A DNA stretch of 64,000 nucleotides from Kocuria marina (GTDB taxonomy: Bacteria; Actinomycetota; Actinomycetes; Actinomycetales; Micrococcaceae), in contig NZ_JROM01000021.1 of the NCBI RefSeq assembly GCF_000786655.1, forward strand, positions 124,001 to 188,000, given 5' to 3'. The notes beneath the pieces are model-generated. The model saw nothing but the letters and a program-made list of their open reading frames with translations. It did not search any database and was not told the DNA's origin. Within the stretch, counting starts at the first letter, position 1, and the number at the start of each line of letters is the position of its first letter. This document shows, piece by piece, positions 29,912-38,735 of the stretch. Position numbers and translations under genes: made by a program.

Positions 29912-31351
29912 ATGAATTCCGCAGAAAGTACCCGCCGTCTCCCGCGGTGGATGACGTCGTTCGGGTGGCAGATCCTGATCGCCCTGGTCCTGGGCGTTCT
30001 CCTCGGATCGCTGGCCGCTGCCATGGGTGGCGACCCCGAGGAGAACCCCAACTGGCTCATGACCACGTTGGACACGATCGGCACGAGCTACGTCACCATC
30101 CTCAAGGCCGCCGTGGTCCCGCTCGTGGTCACGGCCGTGATCTCCTCCATCGCGAACCTGCGTGACGTCTCCAACGCCGCGCGCCTCGCGTGGAAGACCC
30201 TGTTGTGGTTCGCCATCACCGCGTTGATCGCGGTGGTGATCGGCATGCTGCTCGGTGTCATCGCGCAGCCCGGTGTGGGCACCGGCCAGGAACAGCCCGG
30301 CACGTACTCCGGCAGCGAGGGCTCGTGGCTCGGGTTCCTCAAGGGCCTGATCCCCGTGAACTTCCTGGGTCTGGAGACCAGCTCCAAGGTCGTGGACCCG
30401 GAGACCGTGACCACCGCCGTGAACTTCAACATCCTGCAGATCCTGGTGGTCTCGCTCGTGATCGGCATCGCCGCGCTGAAGGTCGGCAAGGCCGCCGAGC
30501 CGTTCCTGACCTTCATGCAGTCCGCGCTGGCCATCATGCAGAAGGTCGTGTGGTGGATCATCCGCCTCGCTCCCCTGGGCACCCTGGGGCTCATCGGCCG
30601 TGCCGTGTTCGAGTACGGCTGGACCTCCATGGGTTCACTCGTGAAGTTCGTCATCACGGTCTACGTGGGCCTGCTGCTCGTGGCCTTCGTGGTCTACCCC
30701 CTGTTGATCAAGCTCAACGGCCTGTCCGTCAAGCAGTTCTTCTCGGGCGTGTGGCCCGCCATGCAGTTGGGCTTCGTCTCCCGCTCGTCGCTGGGCACCA
30801 TGCCCATGACGCAGCGCGTGAGCGAGCGCAACCTGGGTGTCCCCGGGCACTACGCGTCCTTCGCGATCCCACTGGGTGCGACCACCAAGATGGACGGTTG
30901 CGCCGCGATCTACCCGGCGATCGCCGCGATCTTCGTCGCGCAGTTCTACGGCGTGCCCCTGACCCCCATGCACTTCGTGCTGATCGCGCTGGTCTCCGTC
31001 CTGGGTTCCGCCGCGACCGCCGGCACCACCGGCGCCACGGTCATGCTGACCCTGACGCTGTCCACGCTGGGCCTGCCGCTCGACGGCGTGGGCCTGCTGC
31101 TCGCCGTGGACCCGATCCTGGACATGGGCCGCACCGCCCTGAACGTCACGGGTCAGGCCCTCGTGGCCACGATCGTCTCCAAGCGCGAAGGCATCCTGGA
31201 CACCCGGCTCTACGACGCCCCGCGTTCGGGTGAGCCGTTCAAGGACGACGACGCCGACGCTGCCCTCACGCAGCAACCCGTCCACTCCGGTGAGCAGGGT
31301 TCGCACGCGTACGCTCCCGCCGCGCCGTCGGACGGTCAACGCACCGAGTAG
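29912..31351 (+). CDS. Dicarboxylate/amino acid:cation symporter (DAACS family)
   Basis: Imports C4-dicarboxylates or glutamate/aspartate with sodium or protons. The 479-aa protein has about eight membrane helices and re-entrant loops. Signature segments are SRSSLGTMPMTQRVSE near residue 290 (serine-rich hairpin), GATTKMDGCAAIYPAIAAIF near 325, TAGTTGATVMLTLTLSTLGLPLDG and DPILDMGRTALNVTGQALVA near 400. The last retains the substrate-binding Asp and Arg/Asn positions. The charged C-terminal tail is disordered. A second, unrelated glutamate carrier (GltS) is also in this window. Confidence 0.9.
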   Translation: MNSAESTRRLPRWMTSFGWQILIALVLGVLLGSLAAAMGGDPEENPNWLMTTLDTIGTSYVTILKAAVVPLVVTAVISSIANLRDVSNAARLAWKTLLWFAITALIAVVIGMLLGVIAQPGVGTGQEQPGTYSGSEGSWLGFLKGLIPVNFLGLETSSKVVDPETVTTAVNFNILQILVVSLVIGIAALKVGKAAEPFLTFMQSALAIMQKVVWWIIRLAPLGTLGLIGRAVFEYGWTSMGSLVKFVITVYVGLLLVAFVVYPLLIKLNGLSVKQFFSGVWPAMQLGFVSRSSLGTMPMTQRVSERNLGVPGHYASFAIPLGATTKMDGCAAIYPAIAAIFVAQFYGVPLTPMHFVLIALVSVLGSAATAGTTGATVMLTLTLSTLGLPLDGVGLLLAVDPILDMGRTALNVTGQALVATIVSKREGILDTRLYDAPRSGEPFKDDDADAALTQQPVHSGEQGSHAYAPAAPSDGQRTE

Positions 31352-31378
31352 GGCACTCGCCCGTCGGCACTTTCTGTG

Positions 31379-31414
31379 AACGGGGCGGTCCGGGTTCTCC
31401 CGGGCCGCCCCGTT
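31379..31414 (+). terminator. Symporter terminator
   Basis: ACGGGGCGG/CCGCCCCGT and CCGGG/CCCGG arms around TTCT form a long GC hairpin 27 bp after the symporter stop. Confidence 0.75.
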
Positions 31415-31432
31415 GCGTGTGCACATTGTGTG

Positions 31433-31450
31433 CGTATGAGGGGGCATACG
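31433..31450. promoter_or_regulatory. Perfect palindrome CGTATG-N6-CATACG before aldehyde dehydrogenase
   Basis: Arms CGTATG and CATACG with AGGGGG between, 73 bp before the aldehyde dehydrogenase ATG. It is a likely regulator site; the regulator is not in the window. Confidence 0.6.
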
Positions 31451-31523
31451 GGTGCCTGTCGGGATGTCGGAGGGCCTGGCTATAGTGTGGTGCACCTCAC
31501 TTTCGGACAACAGGATGGTCGCC

Positions 31524-33047
31524 ATGAGCGTGTACACCCAGCCCGGCACGGACGGATCCGTCGTCAGCTTCAAATCCCGTTACGAACACTTCATCGGCGG
31601 CGCGTGGGTGCCCCCGGTCAAGGGGCAGTACTTCGAGGACGTCACCCCCGTCACGGGCAAGGCGTTCACCGAGGTCGGCCGGGGAACGGCCGAGGACATC
31701 GAGGCCGCGCTCGACGCCGCGTGGGCCGCAGCGCCGTCGTGGAACGCCTCCACACCCGCGCAGCGAGCGCTCATGCTCAACCGGATCGCGGACCGCATGG
31801 AGGAGAACCTCGAGCTGATCGCGGTCGCGGAGACCTGGGACAACGGCAAGCCCGTGCGCGAGACGCTCAACGCGGACATCCCCCTGGCCATCGACCACTT
31901 CCGCTACTTCGCCGGTGCGATCCGCGCGCAGGAAGGGCGGCTGTCCCAGCTGGACGAGGACACCGTGGCGTACCACTTCCTCGAGCCCCTGGGCGTGGTG
32001 GGCCAGATCATCCCGTGGAACTTCCCGATCCTCATGGCCGTGTGGAAGCTCGCCCCGGCGCTCGCCGCCGGCAACTGCGTGGTGCTCAAGCCCGCCGAGC
32101 AGACCCCGGCGTCCATCCTGGTGCTCATGGAGCTGATCCAGGACCTGATCCCGGACGGCGTGGTCAACATCGTCAACGGCTTCGGCGTGGAGTGCGGCAA
32201 GCCGCTGGCGTCCAACAAGCGCATCCGCAAGATCGCGTTCACGGGTGAGACCACCACTGGGCGGCTCATCATGCAGTACGCCTCCGAGAACATCATCCCC
32301 GTGACCCTGGAACTGGGCGGGAAGTCCCCCAACATCTTCTTCGAGGACGTGGCCCGCGAACGGGACGCGTTCTACGACAAGGCGCTCGAGGGCTTCGCGT
32401 TCTTCGCCCTGAACCAGGGCGAGGTCTGCACGTGCCCGTCCCGCGCGCTGATCCAGAAATCCATGTACGACCAGTTCCTCGCGGACGGGGTCGAGCGCGT
32501 CTCCCGGATCACCGCCGGCAACCCGCTCGACACCGACACCATGATCGGCGCGCAGGCCTCCACCGACCAGCTCGAGAAGATCCTCTCCTACCTGGACATC
32601 GGCAAGAAGGAGGGCGCCAAGGTGCTCATCGGCGGTGAGCGCGCCGAGCTGGACGGCGACCTCGCGGGCGGCTACTACGTGCAGCCCACCGTGTTCGAGG
32701 GCAGCAACTCCATGCGCATCTTCCAGGAGGAGATCTTCGGCCCAGTCCTGTCCGTCGCGAGCTTCCAGGACTACGACGACGCCATCTCGATCGCCAACGA
32801 CACCCTCTACGGTCTGGGTGCGGGCGTGTGGTCCCGAGACGGCAACACCGCGTACCGCGCGGGCCGGGCCATCCAGTCCGGGCGCGTGTGGGTGAACCAG
32901 TACCACAACTACCCCGCGCACTCCGCGTTCGGCGGCTACAAGTCCTCGGGCATCGGCAGGGAGAACCACCTCATGATGCTCGACCACTACCAGCAGACGA
33001 AGAACATGCTCGTGAGCTACACCGAGAACGCGCAGGGCTTCTTCTAG
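31524..33047 (+). CDS. NAD-dependent aldehyde dehydrogenase (AldA/ExaC type)
   Basis: Oxidises aldehydes to acids, in ExaC relatives acetaldehyde from ethanol. The 507-aa protein has the NAD-binding [19 protein letters not shown] near 165, the glycine-rich [11 protein letters not shown] near 243, the general-base Glu in [10 protein letters not shown] near 265 and the nucleophilic Cys in [13 protein letters not shown] near 300. The C-terminal [22 protein letters not shown] is standard. ATG 31524 has AGGATGG upstream. DUF779 follows 27 bp later, a pairing frequent for this class. Confidence 0.92.
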   Translation: MSVYTQPGTDGSVVSFKSRYEHFIGGAWVPPVKGQYFEDVTPVTGKAFTEVGRGTAEDIEAALDAAWAAAPSWNASTPAQRALMLNRIADRMEENLELIAVAETWDNGKPVRETLNADIPLAIDHFRYFAGAIRAQEGRLSQLDEDTVAYHFLEPLGVVGQIIPWNFPILMAVWKLAPALAAGNCVVLKPAEQTPASILVLMELIQDLIPDGVVNIVNGFGVECGKPLASNKRIRKIAFTGETTTGRLIMQYASENIIPVTLELGGKSPNIFFEDVARERDAFYDKALEGFAFFALNQGEVCTCPSRALIQKSMYDQFLADGVERVSRITAGNPLDTDTMIGAQASTDQLEKILSYLDIGKKEGAKVLIGGERAELDGDLAGGYYVQPTVFEGSNSMRIFQEEIFGPVLSVASFQDYDDAISIANDTLYGLGAGVWSRDGNTAYRAGRAIQSGRVWVNQYHNYPAHSAFGGYKSSGIGRENHLMMLDHYQQTKNMLVSYTENAQGFF

Positions 33048-33074
33048 ACCCTGACCGGAAGGCGAGGAACCGTC

Positions 33075-33536
33075 ATGAGCACCCCTTCATCACCGGAGGA
33101 TCCGTCCCCGGCCAACACCGCGGACGCCGAACACCCCGTGGTGCTCGAGGCCACCGCTGCGGTACCCGGTGAGACCACCTCACGGGTCGGTTTCACCGGA
33201 CCCGCGGTGGCCCTGTTGCAGGAACTGTGGGAGCAGCACGGACCGCTGATGTTCCACCAGTCCGGGGGTTGCTGTGACGGTTCCTCGCCCATGTGCTTCC
33301 CCGCCGGTGAGTTCCGCACGGGCGCGGCCGACGTTTTGCTGGGGACCGCCCGGTTGCCGTCCGCGTCCGGCGGGGAGCTGGGAGATCTCGAGTTCTGGAT
33401 CTCCGCCGAGCAGTTCGAGTACTGGCGGCACACGCGGTTGGTGATCGACGCCGTTCCCGGCCGCGGAGGGGGCTTCTCCCTCGAGGCCCCCACGGGCCGG
33501 CGCTTCCTCACCCGCAGTGAACTGTGTGGGATCTAG
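33075..33536 (+). CDS. DUF779 family protein
   Basis: A 153-aa protein nearly always found beside aldehyde dehydrogenases. It carries the conserved cysteine cluster QSGGCCDGSSPMCFP near residues 62-76, suggesting metal or thiol chemistry, plus DLEFWISAEQFEYW. The first 35 residues are low-complexity. Role unknown; likely accessory to the upstream enzyme. Confidence 0.85.
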   Translation: MSTPSSPEDPSPANTADAEHPVVLEATAAVPGETTSRVGFTGPAVALLQELWEQHGPLMFHQSGGCCDGSSPMCFPAGEFRTGAADVLLGTARLPSASGGELGDLEFWISAEQFEYWRHTRLVIDAVPGRGGGFSLEAPTGRRFLTRSELCGI

Positions 33537-33559
33537 GAAGCGTCGTCATCAGGCCCGCG

Positions 33560-34252
33560 TCACTCGTGAACGGCGGTGCTCCGCGCCTCGGATCCCGGGT
33601 GCGGACCCGCCGTTCGCGCGCGGTCATCCAGCCGGCGGAGGGCGGCGCGCCACATGAGCCAGCGGCTCACGAGCTGCAGGAGTAGCCCCGCGGCGAAGGT
33701 CACGGCCACGAACGGGCGGTCGATGTCGAGCGGCAGGACCACGGCCGCCATGCATAACGTACCGAGCACGATGAACGCGGCACGAGCGATGCAGCGGCAC
33801 TCGGTGCGCCAATAACCACGGGGCAGCCGCACGGCCCGTCGGCATGCGGCGAGCGTCGCGACCCAGCCCGTTCCCAGCAGCACGGACAGTTGCGGGTACG
33901 TGAGTCCGGCGTCGCCCGGCAGGGCGATCACCGCGCCTCGAGCCACCACCTGGTTGGCAAGGAGCAGGGCCAGGGTCACGGCCAGGGCGTCCAGCAGTAT
34001 CGACGTCAGGGGACGGGACAGCCGTCGTGAAGGCCGCGCCGGTGGTGTTCCGGTCGCGTTCGCGAGGCCGATGCCGTTCGAGAGCCACGGCCCGTTCGCC
34101 AGCCCTGCCCCGATGGACGGCCCGTTCGCCAGCCCGGTCCCGAGGGACAGCGCGGCCCCGTTCGAAATGAGGGATTCTGCAGTGGGTCGGGACCCGGTGA
34201 TGCGGGGGACGTCCCGTGGGATGCGCGGACCACGACGCACGATCTCGACCAT
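33560..34252 (-). CDS. Orphan N-terminal membrane domain of a sugar-transferase type protein
   Basis: A 230-aa protein with about four membrane helices (LLDALAVTLALLLANQVV onward). The last two (RAAFIVLGTLCMAAVV and AGLLLQLVSRWLMWRAALRRL) resemble the membrane region of the complete sugar transferase at 56301-57779, but the catalytic cytosolic half is absent. The start ATG 34250-34252 is preceded by GGAGGTG at ideal spacing. The N-terminal third holds GLANGP repeats. It may be a decayed enzyme or a stand-alone partner. Confidence 0.6.
   Translation of the reverse strand: MVEIVRRGPRIPRDVPRITGSRPTAESLISNGAALSLGTGLANGPSIGAGLANGPWLSNGIGLANATGTPPARPSRRLSRPLTSILLDALAVTLALLLANQVVARGAVIALPGDAGLTYPQLSVLLGTGWVATLAACRRAVRLPRGYWRTECRCIARAAFIVLGTLCMAAVVLPLDIDRPFVAVTFAAGLLLQLVSRWLMWRAALRRLDDRARTAGPHPGSEARSTAVHE
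34087..34135. repeat. 30-bp-period direct repeat inside the orphan membrane gene
   Basis: The 19-mer ACGGCCCGTTCGCCAGCCC occurs at 34087-34105 and 34117-34135 without mismatch, coding GLANGP-type decapeptides on the minus strand. Confidence 0.85.
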
Positions 34253-34396
34253 CCGGGCCACCTCCCTCTCCACACACGGGGCCGACGTAACAGGGTACAT
34301 GCAGATGCCTGAGGTTGCCCCTATTTGTACGATCGCCGCCCTCCCGCGAGCACGTCCCTCCTGACCGGCCCGACGTCCCCCTCACCCGATCCGCCG

Positions 34397-34409
34397 TAGA
34401 GTGAGGGGC
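34397..34409 (+). promoter_or_regulatory. -10 element TAGAGT for leaderless maf
   Basis: TAGAGT (34397-34402) is followed by 7 bases and GTG. The identical hexamer and spacing precede the purine phosphorylase gene. Confidence 0.6.
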
Positions 34410-35048
34410 GTGCAACCCGCTCTCGTCCTGGCCTCGCAATCACCGGCGCGCGCATCCCTGCTGGAGCGCGCGCACATCCCGTACCGCGCCGTCGTCTCCC
34501 ACGTGGACGAGGACGCCCTCGTGGCCGCGGAAGCCCCCGAGACCCCTGCGCAGATGGCATTGTTGTTGGCCCGCGCCAAGGCGGAGGCCGTCGCAGCGCT
34601 TCCGGAAGCAGAGAGGCGGCTCGTCCTCGGGTGCGATTCCGTTTTCGAACTCGACGGCGTCCCCTACGGCAAGCCGTACGAGCCGGACGTCGCGATCGAA
34701 CGCATCAGCGCCATGAGCGGGCGCACTGGCACGTTGCACACGGGCCACTGGCTCGTGGACGCGCGCACGGGCGAGGCTTCCGGCAACGGCCTGATCTGCT
34801 CCGCGGACGTGCACTTCACCGCCATGACGCGCGCGGAGATCGAGGACTACGTGGCCACGGGTGAGCCCCTCCAGGTCGCGGGCTCCTTCACCCTGGACGG
34901 GCGGGGATCCCAGTTCATCGAACGGGTGGACGGGGATCCGAACGCCGTGATCGGGCTGAGCCTGTCCACCCTGCGCACCCTGCTCGCCGGGGTAGGGATC
35001 CGGGCGTCCTCGTGGTGGGGTGCCGCAGTACAGGGTGGGGCGCAATGA
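34410..35048 (+). CDS. maf: Maf-family nucleoside triphosphate pyrophosphatase
   Basis: House-cleaning enzyme that hydrolyses noncanonical or excess NTPs to NMP. The 212-aa protein begins LVLASQSPARASLLERAHIPY, the Maf signature, has LGCDSVFELDG (metal Asp) near 70 and GKPYEPDVAIERISAMSGRTGTLHTG. ATTG-like base specificity cannot be read. It starts at GTG 34410 by leaderless rule. It lies directly before accA3, 104 bp apart; maf and acyl-CoA carboxylase genes are often neighbours in actinobacteria. Confidence 0.9.
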   Translation: MQPALVLASQSPARASLLERAHIPYRAVVSHVDEDALVAAEAPETPAQMALLLARAKAEAVAALPEAERRLVLGCDSVFELDGVPYGKPYEPDVAIERISAMSGRTGTLHTGHWLVDARTGEASGNGLICSADVHFTAMTRAEIEDYVATGEPLQVAGSFTLDGRGSQFIERVDGDPNAVIGLSLSTLRTLLAGVGIRASSWWGAAVQGGAQ

Positions 35049-35152
35049 TTTGTAGATCTTCCACAGTTACCGCACCGCGGTACCCCCGCGCTTAGGCGTT
35101 CCCCGGCGCGGGGCACTAACCTTTCGGCAGAGAGTCGACAAGGAGCTATCAC

Positions 35153-36958
35153 GTGACAACCACCTCGCGGCAGCAAGAGGCCGCCACCGCAACCCGCCCC
35201 GTCACCAAGGTCCTCGTGGCCAACCGAGGGGAGATCGCGGTGCGCGTGATCCGCGCCGCGCGCGACGAGGGCATCGCCTCCGTGGCCGTCTACGCGGACC
35301 CGGACCGGGATGCCCTGCACGTGCGTATGGCGGACGAGGCGTACTCCCTGGGCGGGACGACCGCCGCGGACTCCTACCTCCGGATCGACAAGATCCTCGA
35401 CGCCGCCCGCCGCGCCGGTGCCGACTCCGTCCACCCCGGTTACGGGTTCCTGTCCGAGAACGCGGAATTCGCCTCCGCGGTGATCGCGGCGGGTCTCACG
35501 TGGATCGGCCCTCCCCCGGCGGCGATCGCTCAGCTCGGTGACAAGGTCGCGGCCCGCCACATCGCCGAGAAGGTCAAGGCCCCGCAGGTCCCCGGCACCG
35601 CCGATCCCGTGTCCTCGGCCCAGGAGGTCCTGGACTTCGCGGACGAACACGGCCTGCCGATCGCGATCAAGGCCGCCTTCGGCGGTGGCGGTCGCGGCAT
35701 CAAGGTGGTGCGTGAGCGCGACGCGATCCCCGAGCTCTACGAATCGGCCGTCCGCGAGGCCACCGCAGCGTTCGGCCGCGGTGAGTGCTTCGTGGAACGG
35801 TTCCTGGACGTGCCCCGCCACGTGGAGACCCAGTGCCTCGCGGACCAGTTCGGCAGCGTCGTCGTGGTCTCCACGCGCGACTGCTCGCTGCAGCGTCGCA
35901 ACCAGAAGCTCGTGGAGGAGGCGCCCGCGCCGTTCCTGTCGGACGAGCAGATCGAGCGGCTCTACGAGTCCTCCAAGGCCATCCTCAAGGAAGCGCAGTA
36001 CCAGGGCGCGGGGACGTGCGAGTTCCTCGTGGGCCAGGACGGGACGATCTCCTTCCTGGAGGTCAATACGCGCCTACAAGTGGAGCACCCCGTGTCGGAG
36101 GAGGTCTCGGGACTGGACCTGGTGCGGGAGCAGTTTCGCATCGCCCGCGGTGAGGCTCTCGGCTACGACGACCCCGAGATCCGCGGACACAGCTTCGAGT
36201 TCCGGATCAACGGCGAGGACGCCGGCCGCAACTTCATGCCCTCCCCCGGCACGCTCACCACGTTCACCGTGCCCTCCGGGCCGGGCGTGCGCGTGGACTC
36301 CGGCGTGGAGGCCGGCGAGACCGTGGGCGGGAACTTCGACTCGATGCTCGCCAAGCTCGTGGTGACCGGTGCGACCCGCACGCAGGCCCTCGAACGGTCC
36401 CGCCGGGCCCTGCAGGAACTGACGATCGAGGGCATGCCCACTGTCGTCCCGTTTCACCGGGCCGTGGTGAGCGATCCCGCGTTCGCAACCCCGGACGACA
36501 CTCCCTTCACCGTGCACACCCGGTGGATCGAGACGGAGTTCGACAACCGGATCGAGCCCTTCACCGTGGCACCCGAACCCTCGGCGGACGAACCCGAACG
36601 GCAGAGTGTCGTCGTGGAGGTGGGCGGTAAGCGCCTCGAGGTGACCATGCCGCGGCTGGGAGGTGCGGCCCGCCCGGACGCGGCCCAGCCCAAGGCACGT
36701 AAGCAGCGCAGCGGACGCGGCACGGCGGCCCGCGGAGCCTCGGGGGATTCCCTCTCCTCACCCATGCAGGGCACGATCGTGAAGATCGCCGTGGCCAACG
36801 GGGACGAGGTCTCCGAGGGGGACCTGATCGTGGTGCTCGAAGCCATGAAGATGGAGCAGCCGCTCACCGCCCACAAGTCCGGTGTGATCAAGGACCTGGA
36901 CGTGTCCGAGGGGGACACCGTCTCCGCCGGCACCGTGCTGGCCTCCATCACGGGCTGA
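35153..36958 (+). CDS. accA3: Acyl-CoA carboxylase alpha subunit (biotin carboxylase plus BCCP)
   Basis: Carboxylates its own biotin with ATP and bicarbonate and delivers it to AccD. The 601-aa protein begins [22 protein letters not shown], has ATP-grasp motifs ([15 protein letters not shown] near 180; [16 protein letters not shown] near 305), then an Ala/Lys/Arg-rich linker near 505-535, and the biotin site EAMKMEQPL near 565. The GTG has AAGGAG 7 nt upstream. BirA, AccD and AccE are also in this window. Confidence 0.95.
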   Translation: MTTTSRQQEAATATRPVTKVLVANRGEIAVRVIRAARDEGIASVAVYADPDRDALHVRMADEAYSLGGTTAADSYLRIDKILDAARRAGADSVHPGYGFLSENAEFASAVIAAGLTWIGPPPAAIAQLGDKVAARHIAEKVKAPQVPGTADPVSSAQEVLDFADEHGLPIAIKAAFGGGGRGIKVVRERDAIPELYESAVREATAAFGRGECFVERFLDVPRHVETQCLADQFGSVVVVSTRDCSLQRRNQKLVEEAPAPFLSDEQIERLYESSKAILKEAQYQGAGTCEFLVGQDGTISFLEVNTRLQVEHPVSEEVSGLDLVREQFRIARGEALGYDDPEIRGHSFEFRINGEDAGRNFMPSPGTLTTFTVPSGPGVRVDSGVEAGETVGGNFDSMLAKLVVTGATRTQALERSRRALQELTIEGMPTVVPFHRAVVSDPAFATPDDTPFTVHTRWIETEFDNRIEPFTVAPEPSADEPERQSVVVEVGGKRLEVTMPRLGGAARPDAAQPKARKQRSGRGTAARGASGDSLSSPMQGTIVKIAVANGDEVSEGDLIVVLEAMKMEQPLTAHKSGVIKDLDVSEGDTVSAGTVLASITG

Positions 36959-37020
36959 CGCCCCGGCGCATCGCCTTACGGGGCCGGGGCATCGCCCCGG
37001 AGCCCCCACCAATCCGTCGT

Positions 37021-37054
37021 AGCGGCCCCGGTTCGGAACAGGACCGGGGCCGCT
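37021..37054 (+). terminator. accA3 terminator
   Basis: AGCGGCCCCGGT and ACCGGGGCCGCT form a perfect 12-bp stem with a 10-nt loop, 63 bp after accA3. Confidence 0.8.
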
Positions 37055-37203
37055 CCGCACCCGCTCAACGACGAGACCGGCCCAGCACACGAACTGAGCG
37101 ACGTCGAGGTTTCATCTCAGAATGTGGACGCCAGAATTCACCATGCGGTATGGCCGGTCTTATCTTGAAGGCATTTCGCCCCTGAGTCCCTGTGAGGTTC
37201 TTC

Positions 37204-38610
37204 ATGTCTTCCACCGTGTCCACCGTGGATCCGGGATCCCCCGCGGAGCAATCACGTGTGCCCCGCAGCCGCGTGATCCTGGCGTCCCTCGCGGGAACCA
37301 CGATCGAGTTCTACGACTTCTACGTGTACGCGACCGCTGCGGTGGCCGTGTTCCCCGCCCTGTTCTTCACGGGCGAGAACGACACCGCCAAGCTGCTGGC
37401 CTCCATGGCCACGTTCGCCGCCGCGTTCTTCGGCCGGCCCATCGGCTCCGTGATCTTCGGTCATTACGGGGACCGGATCGGGCGTAAGGCCACCCTGATC
37501 GGCGCACTGCTGACCATGGGTATCGCCACGTTCCTGATCGGCCTGTTGCCCACGTTCTACCAGATCGGCATCTGGGCTCCCCTGATCCTCACGATCCTGC
37601 GCTTCTGTCAGGGCCTGGGACTGGGCGGCGAATGGTCCGGTGCCTCCCTGCTCGCGACCGAGTACGCGGAGGAGGGCAAACGGGCCCGCGCCGCAATGTG
37701 GCCGCAACTCGGCGCGCCGTTCGGGTTCATCCTGGCCAACGGCTTCTTCCTGCTGCTGACCGTGGTCATGCAGTTCGGCACCGCGGGTCACCACCTGGGC
37801 ACGGGCCACCCGTTCCTGGTGTGGGGCTGGCGGATCCCGTTCCTCGCGTCCGTGGTCATGGTCCTGCTGGGCCTGTGGGTGCGGATCAAGCTCGAGGAGA
37901 CCCCGGTGTTCCAGCGCGCGGAACAGCAGGGTGAGAAGGTCAAGGCCCCCGTGGCCGAGGTCTTCAAGACTTCGTGGGTGCAGATCATCCAGGGCACGTT
38001 CATCATGCTCGCCACGTACGTTCTGTTCTACCTGATGACCGCGTGGGTGCTGTCCTACGGAATCGGCAAGCCGGAGACCGGTGGCCTGGGCATCGAGTAC
38101 CGCACGTTCCTGATCCTGCAGTTGCTCGCCGTGCTGCTGTTCGCCGCCATGGTCCCCGTCTCGGGCTGGCTCGCGGACCGCTACGGCCGCCGCTCCTCGC
38201 AGCTCGTGGTCACGAGTCTGATCCTGCTGTTCGGCCTGAGCTTCGCCCTGATCATGAACCCCGACCTCGTGGGCACGGGCGCGGACGCGTCCCTGCTGCG
38301 CGTGCTGGTCTTCCTCACGATCGGCATGACCCTCATGGGCCTGACGTTCGGTTCCATGTCCGCGATCCTGCCCGAGCTGTTCCCCACGAACGTGCGCTAC
38401 ACGGGGTCGGGCATCGCGTACAACGTCGCGTCCATCCTGGGCGCGGCCATCACCCCGTACATCGCGGTGCTGCTCAACGCGCGCTTCGGCGTGGGCTCGG
38501 TGGGCCTGTACCTGTCCTTCGCTGCCGTCATTACGCTCATCGCGCTGTGGCTCTCCCCCGAGACCCGGCACGTGAACATGTACACCGTGGGCACCAAGGC
38601 CGCCAAGTAG
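37204..38610 (+). CDS. MHS-family MFS transporter
   Basis: Proton-linked importer of the metabolite:H+ symporter group (468 aa, about 12 helices). Family markers: GTTIEFYDFYVYATAA near 32, motif A GHYGDRIGRKATLIGA near 85, RFCQGLGLGGEWSGASLLATEY near 138, and the second-half DRYGRRSSQ near 325. Relatives carry shikimate, proline/betaine, alpha-ketoglutarate or citrate; the substrate is not readable. ATG 37204 has GAGG upstream. Confidence 0.88.
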   Translation: MSSTVSTVDPGSPAEQSRVPRSRVILASLAGTTIEFYDFYVYATAAVAVFPALFFTGENDTAKLLASMATFAAAFFGRPIGSVIFGHYGDRIGRKATLIGALLTMGIATFLIGLLPTFYQIGIWAPLILTILRFCQGLGLGGEWSGASLLATEYAEEGKRARAAMWPQLGAPFGFILANGFFLLLTVVMQFGTAGHHLGTGHPFLVWGWRIPFLASVVMVLLGLWVRIKLEETPVFQRAEQQGEKVKAPVAEVFKTSWVQIIQGTFIMLATYVLFYLMTAWVLSYGIGKPETGGLGIEYRTFLILQLLAVLLFAAMVPVSGWLADRYGRRSSQLVVTSLILLFGLSFALIMNPDLVGTGADASLLRVLVFLTIGMTLMGLTFGSMSAILPELFPTNVRYTGSGIAYNVASILGAAITPYIAVLLNARFGVGSVGLYLSFAAVITLIALWLSPETRHVNMYTVGTKAAK

Positions 38611-38628
38611 GCTTTCCCCCTTCCACGG

Positions 38629-38679
38629 ACGACGACGCCGCGGTGACCTCCCGTATGAAGGTCACCGCGGCGTCGTCGT
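38629..38679 (+). terminator. Long MFS-gene terminator with GACGACGCCGCG arms
   Basis: A 20-bp perfect stem (ACGACGACGCCGCGGTGACC and complement) around an 11-nt loop. It also faces the convergent quinone reductase gene, so it may act both ways. Confidence 0.8.
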
Positions 38680-38735
38680 ACCCCGGGTGCGAACCGTGCC
38701 CGCCGGAACGAGCGGTGCTCGCCCGAGCGGGGCGA

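Noticed and set aside
33560-34300. Start of the orphan membrane gene at 34300
   Set aside because: The internal ATG 34252 has a near-perfect ribosome site at ideal spacing, while the upstream start has none.
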